Source: Adiantum capillus-veneris (Eukaryota > Streptophyta > Polypodiopsida > Polypodiales > Pteridaceae). From it: a DNA stretch of 64,000 bases. Positions 22,449 to 32,341 of the stretch are shown here, in pieces. The stretch covers positions 97,184,485 through 97,248,484 of the forward strand of contig CM043971.1 in NCBI GenBank assembly GCA_014529385.2, written 5' to 3'. A program made the position numbers and the translations under genes. The notes beneath the pieces were generated by a model, which made no database searches, was not told the DNA's origin, and saw only the letters and a list, made by a program, of their open reading frames with translations. Within the stretch, counting starts at the first letter, position 1. Each line of letters begins with the position of its first letter.

Positions 22449-22532
22449 TCTTGGGAAATAAGACGTAGCTAAATAGATAATTGAGTAGATTACTTAATGG
22501 AGAGAGACAGATTTATATACACGAGATTATAG

Positions 22533-22579
<47 letters not shown>

Positions 22580-23209
22580 CACGATATACGTGGTTCACCC
22601 AATGTGGGCTACGTCCACGGGAAAGCAGCCACTCAATGGCTTTAGTACTTCAAAACAAGAAGTAGTTTACAAAGGGATTATACCCTTAATGGAGCTCCCG
22701 TCTTGCTTCACTCTCACCCCCTCACATTCACCTTGTTGCATCAACTTCACACTATGAAATGTGTGTAGAAATGGCCTCCTTTTATAGGCCAAAAGGGATG
22801 CCCTCTCTTATGAGAGACAGCCATGTGTAGCTGCCCTTGTGTGAATAAGTCCAAATCGGACCCTCCAATCCGCCCATGTGTGGCCGCCCTTGAGAAGACA
22901 AGTTTGCTTTTGAATTCGGCCACCGGCCATTGACTTCCGACCACCGGCCATCGGCCATTGACTACCGGCCACCGGCCAACCGACCGGTTGTTTTCCGACC
23001 ACTTTCCGGCCGCCGTCCGGCCATAATATTCCGGCGAAAAAGAATATTCCGGCCTTTAAAGTTGCCCCTGATTCTTGTCCGTGAAAATTTTGGTTTCTGG
23101 TGAGTGATTTTCCTTCACGCACGATGGCTTCTCCTCATAATGGGGGCCTTACAAATGTGCACTTTTACCACAGAAAATTACAAGGGTAAATCAGGCTCCA
23201 TACTTAACA
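22449..23209 (-). repeat. Copia-2 3' LTR
   Basis: Left copy in window orientation; ends TACTTAACA next to the purine tract (minus-strand GTGGGAGAT). It contains a GA tract at about 22535-22576. Confidence 0.88.
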
Positions 23210-23269
23210 ATCTCCCACTTGGAGAATGATCTCCAAACCAAACCTGTGACTGCTTTCCATTTTGGCTTC

Positions 23270-24410
23270 TTATCCTTGAATGCCGATTGAAGATGAGAAA
23301 AAGCTCAACTTCTCCTTGTTGACCACCTTTGTAAACATGTCTGCAGGATTTTCACTTGTATGCACCTTTCCTAGCTTTAGTTGTCCCTCTTCCAAAAGAG
23401 TGCGTATGAAGTGATATCTCACCTCAATGTGCTTTGTCCTTGAATGAAAGGCTGATTTCTTCGCAAGATGGATAGCGCTTTGGATATCACTGTACAAGAC
23501 ACAATTGTCTTGTTTGAATCCAAGCTCTTCTAAGAATCTGTGAAGCCACAGAATTTCTTTGCTTGCCTCCGTCATTGCTACATACTCTGCTTCCGTGGTA
23601 GAAAGTGAAACCACTTTCTGCAGCTTTGAAGCCCAGCTTACTGTTGTGCCTCCAACCGTGAACACATAGCCAGTAGTGCTCCTTCGAGTATCTTTGTCAC
23701 CTGCCATATCTGCATCAGTATACCCTTCTAGAAAAATATCAGTTCCTCCAAAATACAAAGCATTTGTTGTTGTCCCTTTTAGATACCTAAGTATCCACTT
23801 CACAGCTTGCCAATGCTCTTTACCTGGGCTGTCCATGAACCTACTCACAACTCCCACTGCATGTGCAATGTCTGGCCTTGTCCAGACCATAGCATACATT
23901 AGAGAACCTACCGCTGCAGCATATGGAACTTTAGACATATAGACTATCTCCTCTTGTGTCTTTGGACACATATCCTTCGTTAGTTTAAAATGACCAGCCA
24001 AAGGTGTAGAAACTGGTTTTGCATTTTGCATTGCAAACCTTTCTAGTACCTTCTTGATGTAATCTTCTTGAGATAGCTTTATTGTCTTCTTCGTCCTGTC
24101 CCTTGATATTTTCATACCAAGTATCCTCTTTGCAGCACCTAAATCTTTCATTGAAAAAAATTCGGACAGCTCCTCTTTTAGGTCTTTGATGTCTTGCATG
24201 TTAGCACTTGCAATCAACATGTCATTAACATACAACATTAGGATGATGAATTTTCCATCTCCCAAATTCTCTGTGTAGACGCAGTGATCCGAGTTGCATC
24301 TTGTGAATCCATGATCCAACATCCATCGATCAAACTTCAAGTACCATTTTCTTGATGCTTGCTTTAAACCATACAAGCCCTTCTTTAATCTACCCCTTTG
24401 GTTGAAGCAT
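23270..24410 (-). pseudogene. pol: Copia-2 reverse transcriptase (C-terminal half) and RNase H
   Basis: The minus-strand frame has LYGLKQASRKWYLKFD, then the catalytic box as YVNDMLIAS, and further RT motifs (MKDLGAAKRILGM). RNase H follows with GYTDADMAGD, RRSTTGYVF, LSTTEAEYVA and RTKHIEVRYHF. The usual copia box is YVDD. Here the first aspartate is asparagine (GAT to AAT), which should abolish polymerisation. The frame differs from the integrase part, so at least one frameshift exists near 24410. Confidence 0.9.
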
Positions 24411-25493
24411 CTAGATTTCCTCCTCTAAGTCACCGTGAGGGAATGCCGTATTTACATCCATTTGCTCGAGATTTAGATCATGAGCAGCCACAAGGCTTAA
24501 GAAAAGCCTAATTGAGTTCATTTTTACAACAGGAGAAAATATTTCATTGAATTCAATACCTTTCTTTTGAGAAAAACCTTTTACCACAAGCCTAGACTTG
24601 TACCTTTTCTTCCCACCTTCTTCTTCCTTTAGCTTGTACACCCATTTGTTTTGAAGTGCCCGCTTACCTTTAGGCAACTCAACCAACTCCCATGTTTGGT
24701 TGCAATGTAGTGAGTCCATCTCCACTTGCATGCTCTTCGTCCATTCTTCTTTGGATTCATGTTGCATAGCTTCTTCATATGATTCCGGCTCTCCAGAATC
24801 TGAGATCAAGAGATGGTTGAAGGAAGGAACAAACCTTTCTGGAGGTCTACTTGCTCTTGTAGATCTTCGGGGAATAGGTTGAGGCTCCTCATTTGGTTGA
24901 CGTTGTTGCACATTGTCATTGTTTGCAGTCCTTGAGTCTTCACCGTCCTCAAGCTCCATGTACTCATCACCTGTTTCTTTTGTTTGTTTTCTTTCCAAGT
25001 AATCTTTGTACATATTTTGTTCGTTAAAAATTACATCCCTACTCCTTAAGATTTTACCATCTTCATGATTCCATAGGCAATACCCAAAGTCTCCTTCTCC
25101 ATAGCCAATGAAGAAACACTTTTTGGACTTTGCATCTAATTTTGATCTTAGGCTTCTATCTATGTGCATGAAAGCCTCACACCCAAACACTTTGAGAAAT
25201 GCATAATTCACCGGTTTACCTGTCCATGCCTCTTCTAGAACTCCCCCATCCAATGCCGTTGAGGGTGACCGATTGATTAAGTACACAGATGTACTTACAG
25301 CTTCCGCCCAAAGCTCAAGCGGTAGGCCTGCATGTAGCCGCATGCTTCGTGCTCTTTCCATGATTGTCTTGTTCATCCTTTCCGAAATCCCATTTTGTTG
25401 AGGTGTCCTTGGGGTTGTCCTTTGCCTCTGAATGCCATTGCTAGCACAAAAGCTTGGCTGCAATATTCGCCTCCATTGTCGGATCTGAGGCAT
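24411..25493 (-). pseudogene. pol: Copia-2 integrase C-terminal part and RT N-terminal part
   Basis: The frame includes the third integrase catalytic residue (QQNGISERMNKT) and the C-terminal block with FGCEAFMHI, CFFIGYGEGD and a Pro/Arg linker. The RT opens with ESKEEWTKSMQVEMDSL, LVVKGFSQKKGIEFNE, FSPVVKMNSIRLFLSL and MDVNTAFPHGDL. The usual LNGDL is changed to PHGDL. It joins the RT box at 24376 in another frame. Confidence 0.88.
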
Positions 25494-26244
25494 TTAACCT
25501 TGGTACCTGTTTCATTCTCCACAAAGGCTTCCACCTTTGAAATATGGAAAATACATCAGATTTATTCTTCATGGCATAAACCCATGTTTTTCTAGTCGCA
25601 TCGTTTATGAATGTTACATAGTACAATGAGCCACCAAGTGATGGTGTACTTGTAGGACCCCAAACATTAGAATGAACCAACTCAAGTTTTTTATTTTTTC
25701 TTTCATTTCCTGATTTTTGAAATTTTACCCTCTTTTGTTTACCATAAACACAATCTTCACAGAACTCTAATTCCACTTCTTTCAAACCTGGTAGAAGCTT
25801 CTTTGTTTGAAGGATTTACATTCCTTTGTCACTCATATGCCCAAGTCGGTAGTGCCACACTGCACTGTCAACTTCTGTAGTTGCTGCACAAGCTGAAGGT
25901 TGCGTGCTAACAGTACACAAGTAAAGTGTACCGACTTTATCACCCTTGGCAACCACCAAAGATCCCTTTGAGATCTTCCACCGTTTGTTTCCGAATGCAA
26001 TGTTGTGACCTTCATCGTCCAATTGTCCTGTAGAGATCAAATTTTTGCGAAGAGAAGGAACATGCCTAACATCTTTAAGCTTCCATTCATTTCCGTTAGC
26101 AGTTTTGACAGAAACTGTACCTTTGCCGACAATCTCACAAGCTTCATCATCTCCCAAGTATACATACCCAAAATTACCTTTGGTGTAGTCTTGGAAATGT
26201 TGCTTGTGTGGTGTCGCATGGAATGAAGTCCCGGAATCTACTAT
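25441..26244 (-). pseudogene. pol: Copia-2 protease and integrase N-terminal part
   Basis: In the same frame as gag, after a TAG at 26245-26247, comes the protease (IVDSGTSFHA). Then comes the pre-integrase domain (VWHYRLGHMSDKGM) and, after a TAA at about 25816, the zinc finger (CEDCVYGKQKRVKF). The first integrase aspartate is changed: LVHSNVWGP stands where VHSDVWGP is usual. The TAG stands where elements of this type usually have Trp before IVDSG, so it is explained by one G-to-A change. Confidence 0.87.
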
Positions 26245-27117
26245 CTAGGAATTAGACACATTGTCTAATGAGAGAATTAGAGCATCTTTCTCTACTTTAC
26301 CTGCCACATTGGCCTCCGATGTTGGCTTGTTGTCTTGAGACTCTGTCTCCTTCTTCTTCTTGGACCAACAATCCTTCTTGACGTGGCCCTTCTTGCCGCA
26401 GTTCCAACATTCAAGAACTGACTTTGTGCGTGACTTGCTCCGCCTTGAGCGATCACGACCCTTTTGGTTTTTGAACCTCTCCTTAATCCTTCGTCTTGTT
26501 TCCACTGATAGTGCAGCACTTGATGATTCTCCTGTGCTTCTCCTTCGCATTTCCTCGCTTAGGAGAACACCCACAATATCATCAAACTTAAGAGTATTTG
26601 TGCCAGAGATAGAATTACTTACAGCCATCACAAGGCTGTCCCAACTATCCGGTAGAGATGATAGTATAAGAAGAGCTCGCACTTCGTCATCGAAATTGAT
26701 TTTCACTGATTGAAGTTGACTTATGTTTGTGTTAAAGTCATTTAGGTGTTCTGCAACTGAACCATTCTCTGCCATCTTTAGATTGAACAAGCGCTTCATA
26801 AGAAATACCTTATTGGATGCCGATGGTTTCTCGTAGAAGTCGTCAAGTGACTTCATCAAGTCCTCCGTGGTCTTCATCTCCAAAACATTGAAGGCCACCG
26901 TTGACGCCAAGCTTAACCGGATTGTTCCTAGTGCCTTTCGATCAAGGACAATCCATGCTTCATCTGCCATTGTTGCGGGCTTATTCGCAAGACCGCCAAG
27001 TGGCAAATAGAGGTCCTTCTGGTAGAGATAGTCTTCAATCTGCATCTTCCAATGTTGGTAGTTTTTGCCGTTGAACTTCTCAATCTTGAGCTTCCCTTCC
27101 TCCGCCATAACTCCCAC
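26245..27117 (-). pseudogene. gag: Copia-2 gag
   Basis: ATG 27115-27117 (or the internal MAEEGKLKIEKFNGKNYQHW) opens a 290-codon frame. It has the UBN2-type copia gag (KNYQHWKMQIEDYL, LFNLKMAENGSVAEHLNDF) and a CCHC knuckle CWNCGKKGHVKKDC near 26365-26410. The following lysine-rich segment leads into the protease. It forms the capsid-like particle in intact elements. Confidence 0.9.
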
Positions 27118-27167
27118 TCAATTCAAGGAATCCTTTCCTTGAGATAATTTAGCTACGAGCAAACCTT

Positions 27168-27179
27168 GCTCTGATACCA
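27168..27179 (-). promoter_or_regulatory. Copia-2 primer binding site
   Basis: Minus-strand TGGTATCAGAGC, three bases inside the 5' LTR, is the standard initiator-Met tRNA site. Confidence 0.9.
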
Positions 27180-27181
27180 GT

Positions 27182-27969
27182 TGTTAGGAAATAATACATA
27201 GCTAAATAGATAATTGAGTAGATTACTTAATGGAGAGAGACAGATTTATATACACAAGATTATAGAGTAGAGAGAGAGAGAGAGAGAGAGAGTACACACG
27301 ATATACGTGGTTCACCCAATGTGGGCTACGTCCACGGGAAAGCAGCCACTCAATGGCTTTAGTACATCAAAACAAGAAGTAGTTTACAAAGGGATTATAC
27401 CGTTAATGGAGCTCCCGCTTTGCTTCACTCTCACCACCTCACACTCACCTTGTTGCATCAACTTCACACTATGAAATGTGTGTAGAAATGGCCTCCTTTT
27501 ATAGGCCAAAAGGGCTGCCCTCTCTTATGAGAGACAGCCATGTGTAGCCGCCCTTGTGCGAATAAGTCCAAATCGGACCCTCCAATCCGCCCATGTGTGG
27601 CCGCCCTTGAGAAGACAAGTTCGCTTTTGAATTCGGCCACCGGCCACCGGCCATTGACTTCCGAACACCGGCCATCGGCCATTGACTACCGGCCACCGGC
27701 CAACCGACCGGTTGTTTTCCGACCACTTTTCGGCCGTCCTCCGACCATAGTATTCCGGCGAAAAAGAATATTCCGGCGAAACAAAAAGTCTCAGGGGCCT
27801 CCGTCCCCGAGGCCTTTAAAGTTGCCCCTGATTCTTGTCCGTGAAAATTTTGGTTTCCGGTGAGTGATTTTCCTTCACGCACGATGGCTTCTCCTAATAA
27901 TGGGGGCCTTACAAATGTGCGCTTTTACCACAGAAAATTACAAGGGTAAATCAGGCTCCATACTTAACA
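27182..27969 (-). repeat. Copia-2 5' LTR
   Basis: Right copy in window orientation. It starts TGTTAGGAAATAA and ends TACTTAACA. It has repeated CCGGCCA/CGGCCAC words (about 27640-27720), also seen in the 3' copy. Confidence 0.9.
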
Positions 27970-28387
27970 ATCTCCAAGGACCTTATGCGTAAATTAAGAA
28001 ATGTGGTTAGTGATGATGACGTTCAACAAGCTTGTGATGAGGCTGGAAACAACACCAAAGCCTATCAGGCTATTTTCCAACTCCTAAAGGATGCCCTCAA
28101 AGAACATGGCATTGTGGAAAACCTATTTCCCGTTCCTCACAAGGTCAAGCTCGCAAAGAAGGCCACAAACAAAGATGTGTTCTCCCGCATTGGGACATAC
28201 CTACACATTGAGGACACAATGCCAACTTCCCTTTATGCTTCGTGCGCAACAAATACAAGGGGAAAATGTAAGAAACAATCCAAGACCTTCGGAGAAGGGC
28301 TTTCCTTACACAATGTGGAACAATATTTTCGTGGATCTTAAAGGCTTCAAAAATCCATGCTTAGATTTTACGAGTTTCCTGAAGAAG
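27970..28387 (+). pseudogene. Gene A, middle part after Copia-2
   Basis: Directly after the LTR the frame SKDLMRKLRNVVSDDDV continues, in keeping with the KHIKDAVTL end of the part before Copia-2. It remains open to TAA at about 28339-28341 (NVEQYFRGS). It then reads on as RLQKSMLRFYEFPEE to a possible donor at 28387. The part is helical and basic. I do not recognise a domain. Confidence 0.45.
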
Positions 28388-28468
28388 GTGACACACTTTA
28401 CTTTTTTCTTTGGTATTATTATTATCATAGACTCTGAAGTTTAAGGTCTTAGCACTATTTATTTTGTA

Positions 28469-29659
28469 GTGCTTGGCACAAAAGTCGCTTTTGTGCTGAA
28501 ACTCGATGAGTGTCAAATAGTGAAAGGCCGAAGGTTAGAGAGGCTAAGTGTCACTCTAATGAACGAGGCCCTTCTGCAAACCAAGAGAAGGGATTGCAGT
28601 CGAGCCATCTCCCACCCCATCTTTTAGCGTGCAATCAGAGAAAGACATTTGGTGGTTGGGTGCTATTGAGATGCCCAAAGAGACCAATGGAGTACTTTCA
28701 TGGATTGTTGAGAGAACTCCATGGATCACAGAAGTAATACACTCCCAAATTGCAGGTCAGAAGTTGGAGAGTGAGGGTTTTGGTAGTTATGATGTGGAGT
28801 GGCACTTAGGTGGGGATTTGAAGACCATAAAGTGTTTTCTTGGCTGCAAACAAGGGGCTTCTTCTCTCATGCCTTGTCCATTTTGCACTCGAGGGTACAA
28901 ACCTAATGGAAAAAAATCACATAAGAGCACTACAAAGGCCGATTCCATGCTTTCATGGCAAGGGCATGGAGAACAAGGGTTAGATTGTCGTGATTTCGGA
29001 GATGAAGGTAGAGAATGGGAAGCGTCTATTCTGAGATGTCCCATGCTTAATGCCCCAGACCATGATCAAAAGAACCACGCTTGGAATCCAATCTTCCGAT
29101 TTCCTCTATCGAATGTAAATTTTTGTACATTACATGCATTCATGCGCATTTTTTATAGTCTATTGAAGCTCCACATTGACTATGCTTTCACAATGAAACC
29201 GTTGGAAAAGTCCCAGGAAGTGATCGAAAGAGTGGAGGTACTCTTGAATTCCATTGGCTGTCACGGTGGAAATGTGTCTATCGTTGCTGCAAAGAACACA
29301 GGGGAGGCCCATGAAATTGCTCAACAAGTGTCAATGAGTGGACAAAAAACTAGACACTTTTTGAAGAAAGTTTCCCAAGGAAAGCCAAGTCGATATGATG
29401 CTCAAAACAGCTCCAACCAGGAGGCAAGTAACCTTTGGGAGCTTTGGAAGGAGTTATGCAAAGCTACTACCAACAATGATTCAAATGGCAAGCTTGCAAA
29501 CAAGCACAAGCAAGTTTGGGCACATTTTGATAAAATGGTCAAGCTTATGGGCCTTAACAGCACAACAGAAGAACAACGCCAATCATTTCAAGAAGCCCTG
29601 GCGGATTTTACCAACATCTTCACCCTTTCTTGGGGTGAAAATAACATCACACATTACAT
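28469..29659 (+). pseudogene. Gene A, catalytic core of a transposase-like protein
   Basis: The frame begins VLGTKVAFVLKLDECQIVKGRRLERLSVTLMN, shifts by one base before 28629, and continues SEKDIWWLGAIEMPKE. It then has HLGGDLKTIKCFLGCKQGASSLMPCPFC (GGD at about 28809-28817) and, further on, CTLHAFMRIFYSLLKLH. The order KLDE, GGDxK with CPxC, LHxFxRI recalls a family of transposon-derived proteins in eukaryotes that I remember but cannot name with certainty. KLDE and GGD could supply the two aspartates of a DDE-type RNase H fold. A donor-like ATG|GTAAGT ends the exon at about 29659. DNA transposition is inferred, not shown. Confidence 0.5.
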
Positions 29660-29712
29660 GGTAAGTCATTTTACATGGTGTATTCATTACAAGGTATTGT
29701 TTTTATTTAATA

Positions 29713-30135
29713 ATGTGGATCGTTTACTCATGTGAACAACATATCTTCTTTGCGCATGGTGCATTTTTTATGCACAAGTATGGATCGCTTGAAATTTTTA
29801 GCATTCAAGGCATGGAGAAGTCCCATTATCGAGCAAGGGGAGTGTACTTCAAAAATACTCGACATGGTGGTGGAATGGTGCAATCCAATTATTTGGAGGA
29901 GATGTTCAATTGGTTTTTTCGCACAACATTTGCTCGTAAGCTCACAATGGAGCGTGCGCGACAATCCAAGATTTCTATTGAAGTGCGGAAATGGAGTCGT
30001 CAAGAGCATAGCAATAAGTGGCAAATGTCGCAAGGTCCCACCAAGCATGCTGCATGGCGGCGATGCACAGTGCGACAAGGATCAAAGTGGATACTGCACG
30101 AGTCACTAAACGTGAACGCAGGGTCCAACTCTTAG
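29713..30135 (+). pseudogene. Gene A, C-terminal exon
   Basis: The frame includes HIFFAHGAFFMHKYGSLEIF, SIQGMEKSHYRARGVYF and a basic C-terminus ending GSNS and TAG at 30133-30135. The EKSH motif (glutamate codon at 29815-29817) could be the acidic third residue of a DDE triad with KLDE and GGD upstream. It has the expected spacing order but needs structural support. The exon ends 140 bases before the H3-like gene on the same strand. Confidence 0.45.
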
Positions 30136-30209
30136 CGACATGTTTATTTAAAAAATAATACTTTTTTTAAAAAAATTAGTGTGAACAGGGCCCTTTTTAA
30201 ATAGGCCCT

Positions 30210-30217
30210 TATAAATA
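30210..30217 (+). promoter_or_regulatory. TATA box of the H3-like gene
   Basis: TATAAATA lies 58 bases upstream of the ATG at 30275 and after the end of gene A. It suggests that the histone-like gene has its own promoter rather than being an exon of gene A. Confidence 0.5.
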
Positions 30218-30274
30218 TTGCATGCTCTCATAAACCACTCATTTCTTAAGAACACGTGAGCTCTTACCAACGAA

Positions 30275-31163
30275 ATGGAGCGCACCAAACAAACTGCGAA
30301 AGAGCATCCGCCTGCCAACAAAAACACCCTCCAAGGATGTGAGAAGCCGTCATGGCTTAAAGGCATAATAAAACGGCCACGAACGCCTGGCCGTTCTAGG
30401 AACTCATCTGGCAGTGGGCATGGTGGTAGGGCAGGACAGTCATCGAGGACTGTTGAATCTCCACCTCCTCAAGATATAACACCTAGAAGGAGAATGAAGC
30501 AACGTGCTAAGCGCTGGAGAGAAGAAGAGGGCAAGCAAACAACAGAGTCCGATAGGGAGCAGCCGTCGCGCCACCAATCACAAGTAGGACCATCCAGGAC
30601 TCAGGTGGTCCATACAGACACTGAATCAGAGAGTGAGCCACCATGGCTGCGAGAAAAAATACTGCGAACACACCGGGTGGCCATTGGGGGGGAGACATTG
30701 CCTGGGAGCTCTCCCCACACGACAAGATTGGCAGCCAAGGGAAGAGGAAGAATCAGAAGAGGCTACAGAACCAGCCCCTAAGCATGTAAACAGGCGCAAG
30801 TCTAAGTTTTTCAAGAAGCCTAAACGCCGCCCGCCAGCAAATGTGCAAGTGTCCCCAAGACAACCGCAGCGGCGCCGGAAAATAGCAAGGGCATTTGCAG
30901 AAATCCGCCACTACCAGAAGACGACGGAGCTTTTGATTCGACGCGCCCCCTTTGCTCGCACTATGAAGGAGGTGCTTTAAATCTATGGAAATGAGTATAG
31001 AATGCAAGCAATAGCGCTAGAGGCTATTCAAGAAGCTGCAGAGGCCCACATCATTTCGGTGTTGGAAGATACCAACCTATGCACCATACATGCAAAGCGA
31101 GTGACAATACAGCCAAAAGATATGCAGCTTGCACGTCGATTGCGACGAGACTTCGAGAATTAG
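30275..31163 (+). pseudogene. Divergent histone H3 with a very long N-terminal tail
   Basis: ATG 30275 opens MERTKQTAKEHPPANK, a clear version of the H3 tail start (residues R2 to A7 kept, so K4 is present; the K9 region is lost). A Ser/Arg/Glu-rich tail follows; then, after a +1 frame change between about 30643 and 30760 (a G7 run at 30685-30691 or an unrecognised intron), the histone fold. From 30888 it reads AEIRHYQKTTELLIRRAPF, then MKEVL, a TAA (30978-30980), [38 protein letters not shown] and [16 protein letters not shown], ending TAG 31161-31163. The TAA falls where H3 has glutamine, and the alignment is ungapped, so a C-to-T nonsense change is likely. The tail is about 200 residues, against about 40 in H3. 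Loop 1 has H3 length, not the longer CenH3 form. Confidence 0.88.
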
Positions 31164-31278
31164 CCGAAGTTACCCCTCTTTTTGTATTGCACACCCTTAT
31201 CTTTGTAATGATTTGACTTTCCAATGACAATATGCTCAACATTTGTGTCTACTGTGTCTATTATCTTTGTAATGAAAT

Positions 31279-32173
31279 GACTTTGTAATTTCAAGTTCTG
31301 TATGTAATTTCAGTCAATTTCAGTAAATTTGTGCTTTTTAAGTACCCTTGGGGGTAGATAAGCCTATAAGGGGCAAAAAAAAGCCTAGCCACAAGGGCGC
31401 GCAAATGGCCCATCCATCAGTTTTTGATGGGCCATTTGCGCGCCCAAGGGGCAAAAAAAAGCCTAGCCACAAGGGCGCGTAAATGGCCCATCCATCAGTT
31501 TTTGATGGGCCATTTGCACGCCCTTGTGGCCATGCTTTTTTTTGCCCCTTGTAGGCTTATCTACCCCCAAGGGTACTTAAAAAGCACAAATTTACTAAAA
31601 CCTATTGGTTTTGCAACATTATTTCACATGGATCCTTGTGGACACCCTTTTTTGGCCATTTCAAGCTTTGAATTCCCTATAGGATATCAAAAAAAAAAAC
31701 ATATTGTGAAACCAAGTGTCTATGCAACATTAATTTGGAGATTTCAAACGTCCAATGTAATTGGACTTTTTGGTGCAGGGGTGTACTAGGTAGAGCTAAA
31801 GCAGGTGATAGTGTGCTGGAAACTTCATTTCATAATTGATTTCACCTTTTCTAGTGTCCTTGAGTGTGAACATATGCTGGAATTGCCATAGAAAGGGTGC
31901 ATCTAAATTAATGATGCAAAACCAATTCATTTCAATAAATTTGTGCTTTGTAAGTATCCTAGGGGGTAGATAAGCCTACCAGGGGCAAAATAAAGCCTGG
32001 CCACAAGGACGCGCAAATGGCCCATCCAAAAGTGATGGATGGGCCATTTGCGTACCCTTGTGGCCAAGCTTTTTTTGGCCATTGGTAGGCTTATCTACCC
32101 CCTAGGGAACATAAAATACCTAAATTTACTGAAATTGACTGAAATCACATACATAACTTGAAATTACAAAGTC
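31279..32173. repeat. 0.9-kb inverted-repeat (hairpin) structure with two inner hairpins
   Basis: The outer arms are about 70 bases (GACTTTGTAATTTCAAGTT at 31279 and its reverse complement ending at 32173). Inside, two hairpins share arms of the type TAGATAAGCCTA...GCCACAAGG...AAATGGCCCATCC. One spans about 31329-31595, with a further internal GGCCCATCCATCA/TGATGGGCC stem repeated twice; the other spans about 31945-32130. It lies between the convergent H3-like gene and gene C. It resembles a foldback or MITE-type element, or a paired terminator; no coding frame is present. Confidence 0.85.
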
Positions 32174-32341
32174 ACTAATCAAAAGAATTTTCATATCACC
32201 AATTGAAACAATTTTCAAGATTGACAAATCACATTCAAAAGAATTTGCAAGATAGAGACAATTTCAAATATGTTTTATTACTTCCAAAACGGTGATTTTA
32301 CATCATGTATCTGAGGAGTTCATAATTTTTTTGACCATTTC

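Larger units (their letters stand above)
22449..27969 (-). mobile_element. Copia-2: Ty1/copia LTR retrotransposon nested in gene A
   Basis: Direct repeats at 22449-23209 and 27182-27969 flank a minus-strand gag-pol. The TGGTATCAGAGC primer site is read on the minus strand at 27168-27179, next to the right (5') LTR. LTR ends are TGTTA...TAACA. The outer edge of the left LTR has lost or altered its terminal TG, and I find no clean 5-bp target duplication. Both LTRs include a GA tract of different length. The 5' LTR has an extra segment around 27778-27815 that the other lacks. Stops, frameshifts and an altered RT active site make it inactive. Confidence 0.92.

Noticed and set aside
22435-27980. 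AAGGA as the target duplication of Copia-2
   Set aside because: AAGGA occurs at 22435-22439 and 27976-27980, but using it would place the LTR ends away from the TGTTA...TAACA termini set by the primer site and purine tract. Probably chance.
30888-31163. Centromeric histone CenH3 (CENP-A-like)
   Set aside because: CenH3 has a longer loop 1; the alignment to canonical H3 is ungapped through this loop and keeps EDTNLC and HAKRVTI. A long tail alone is not enough to call CenH3.
31279-32173. CRISPR-like array
   Set aside because: The repeats are inverted and unequal in spacing, without spacers; the context is eukaryotic.
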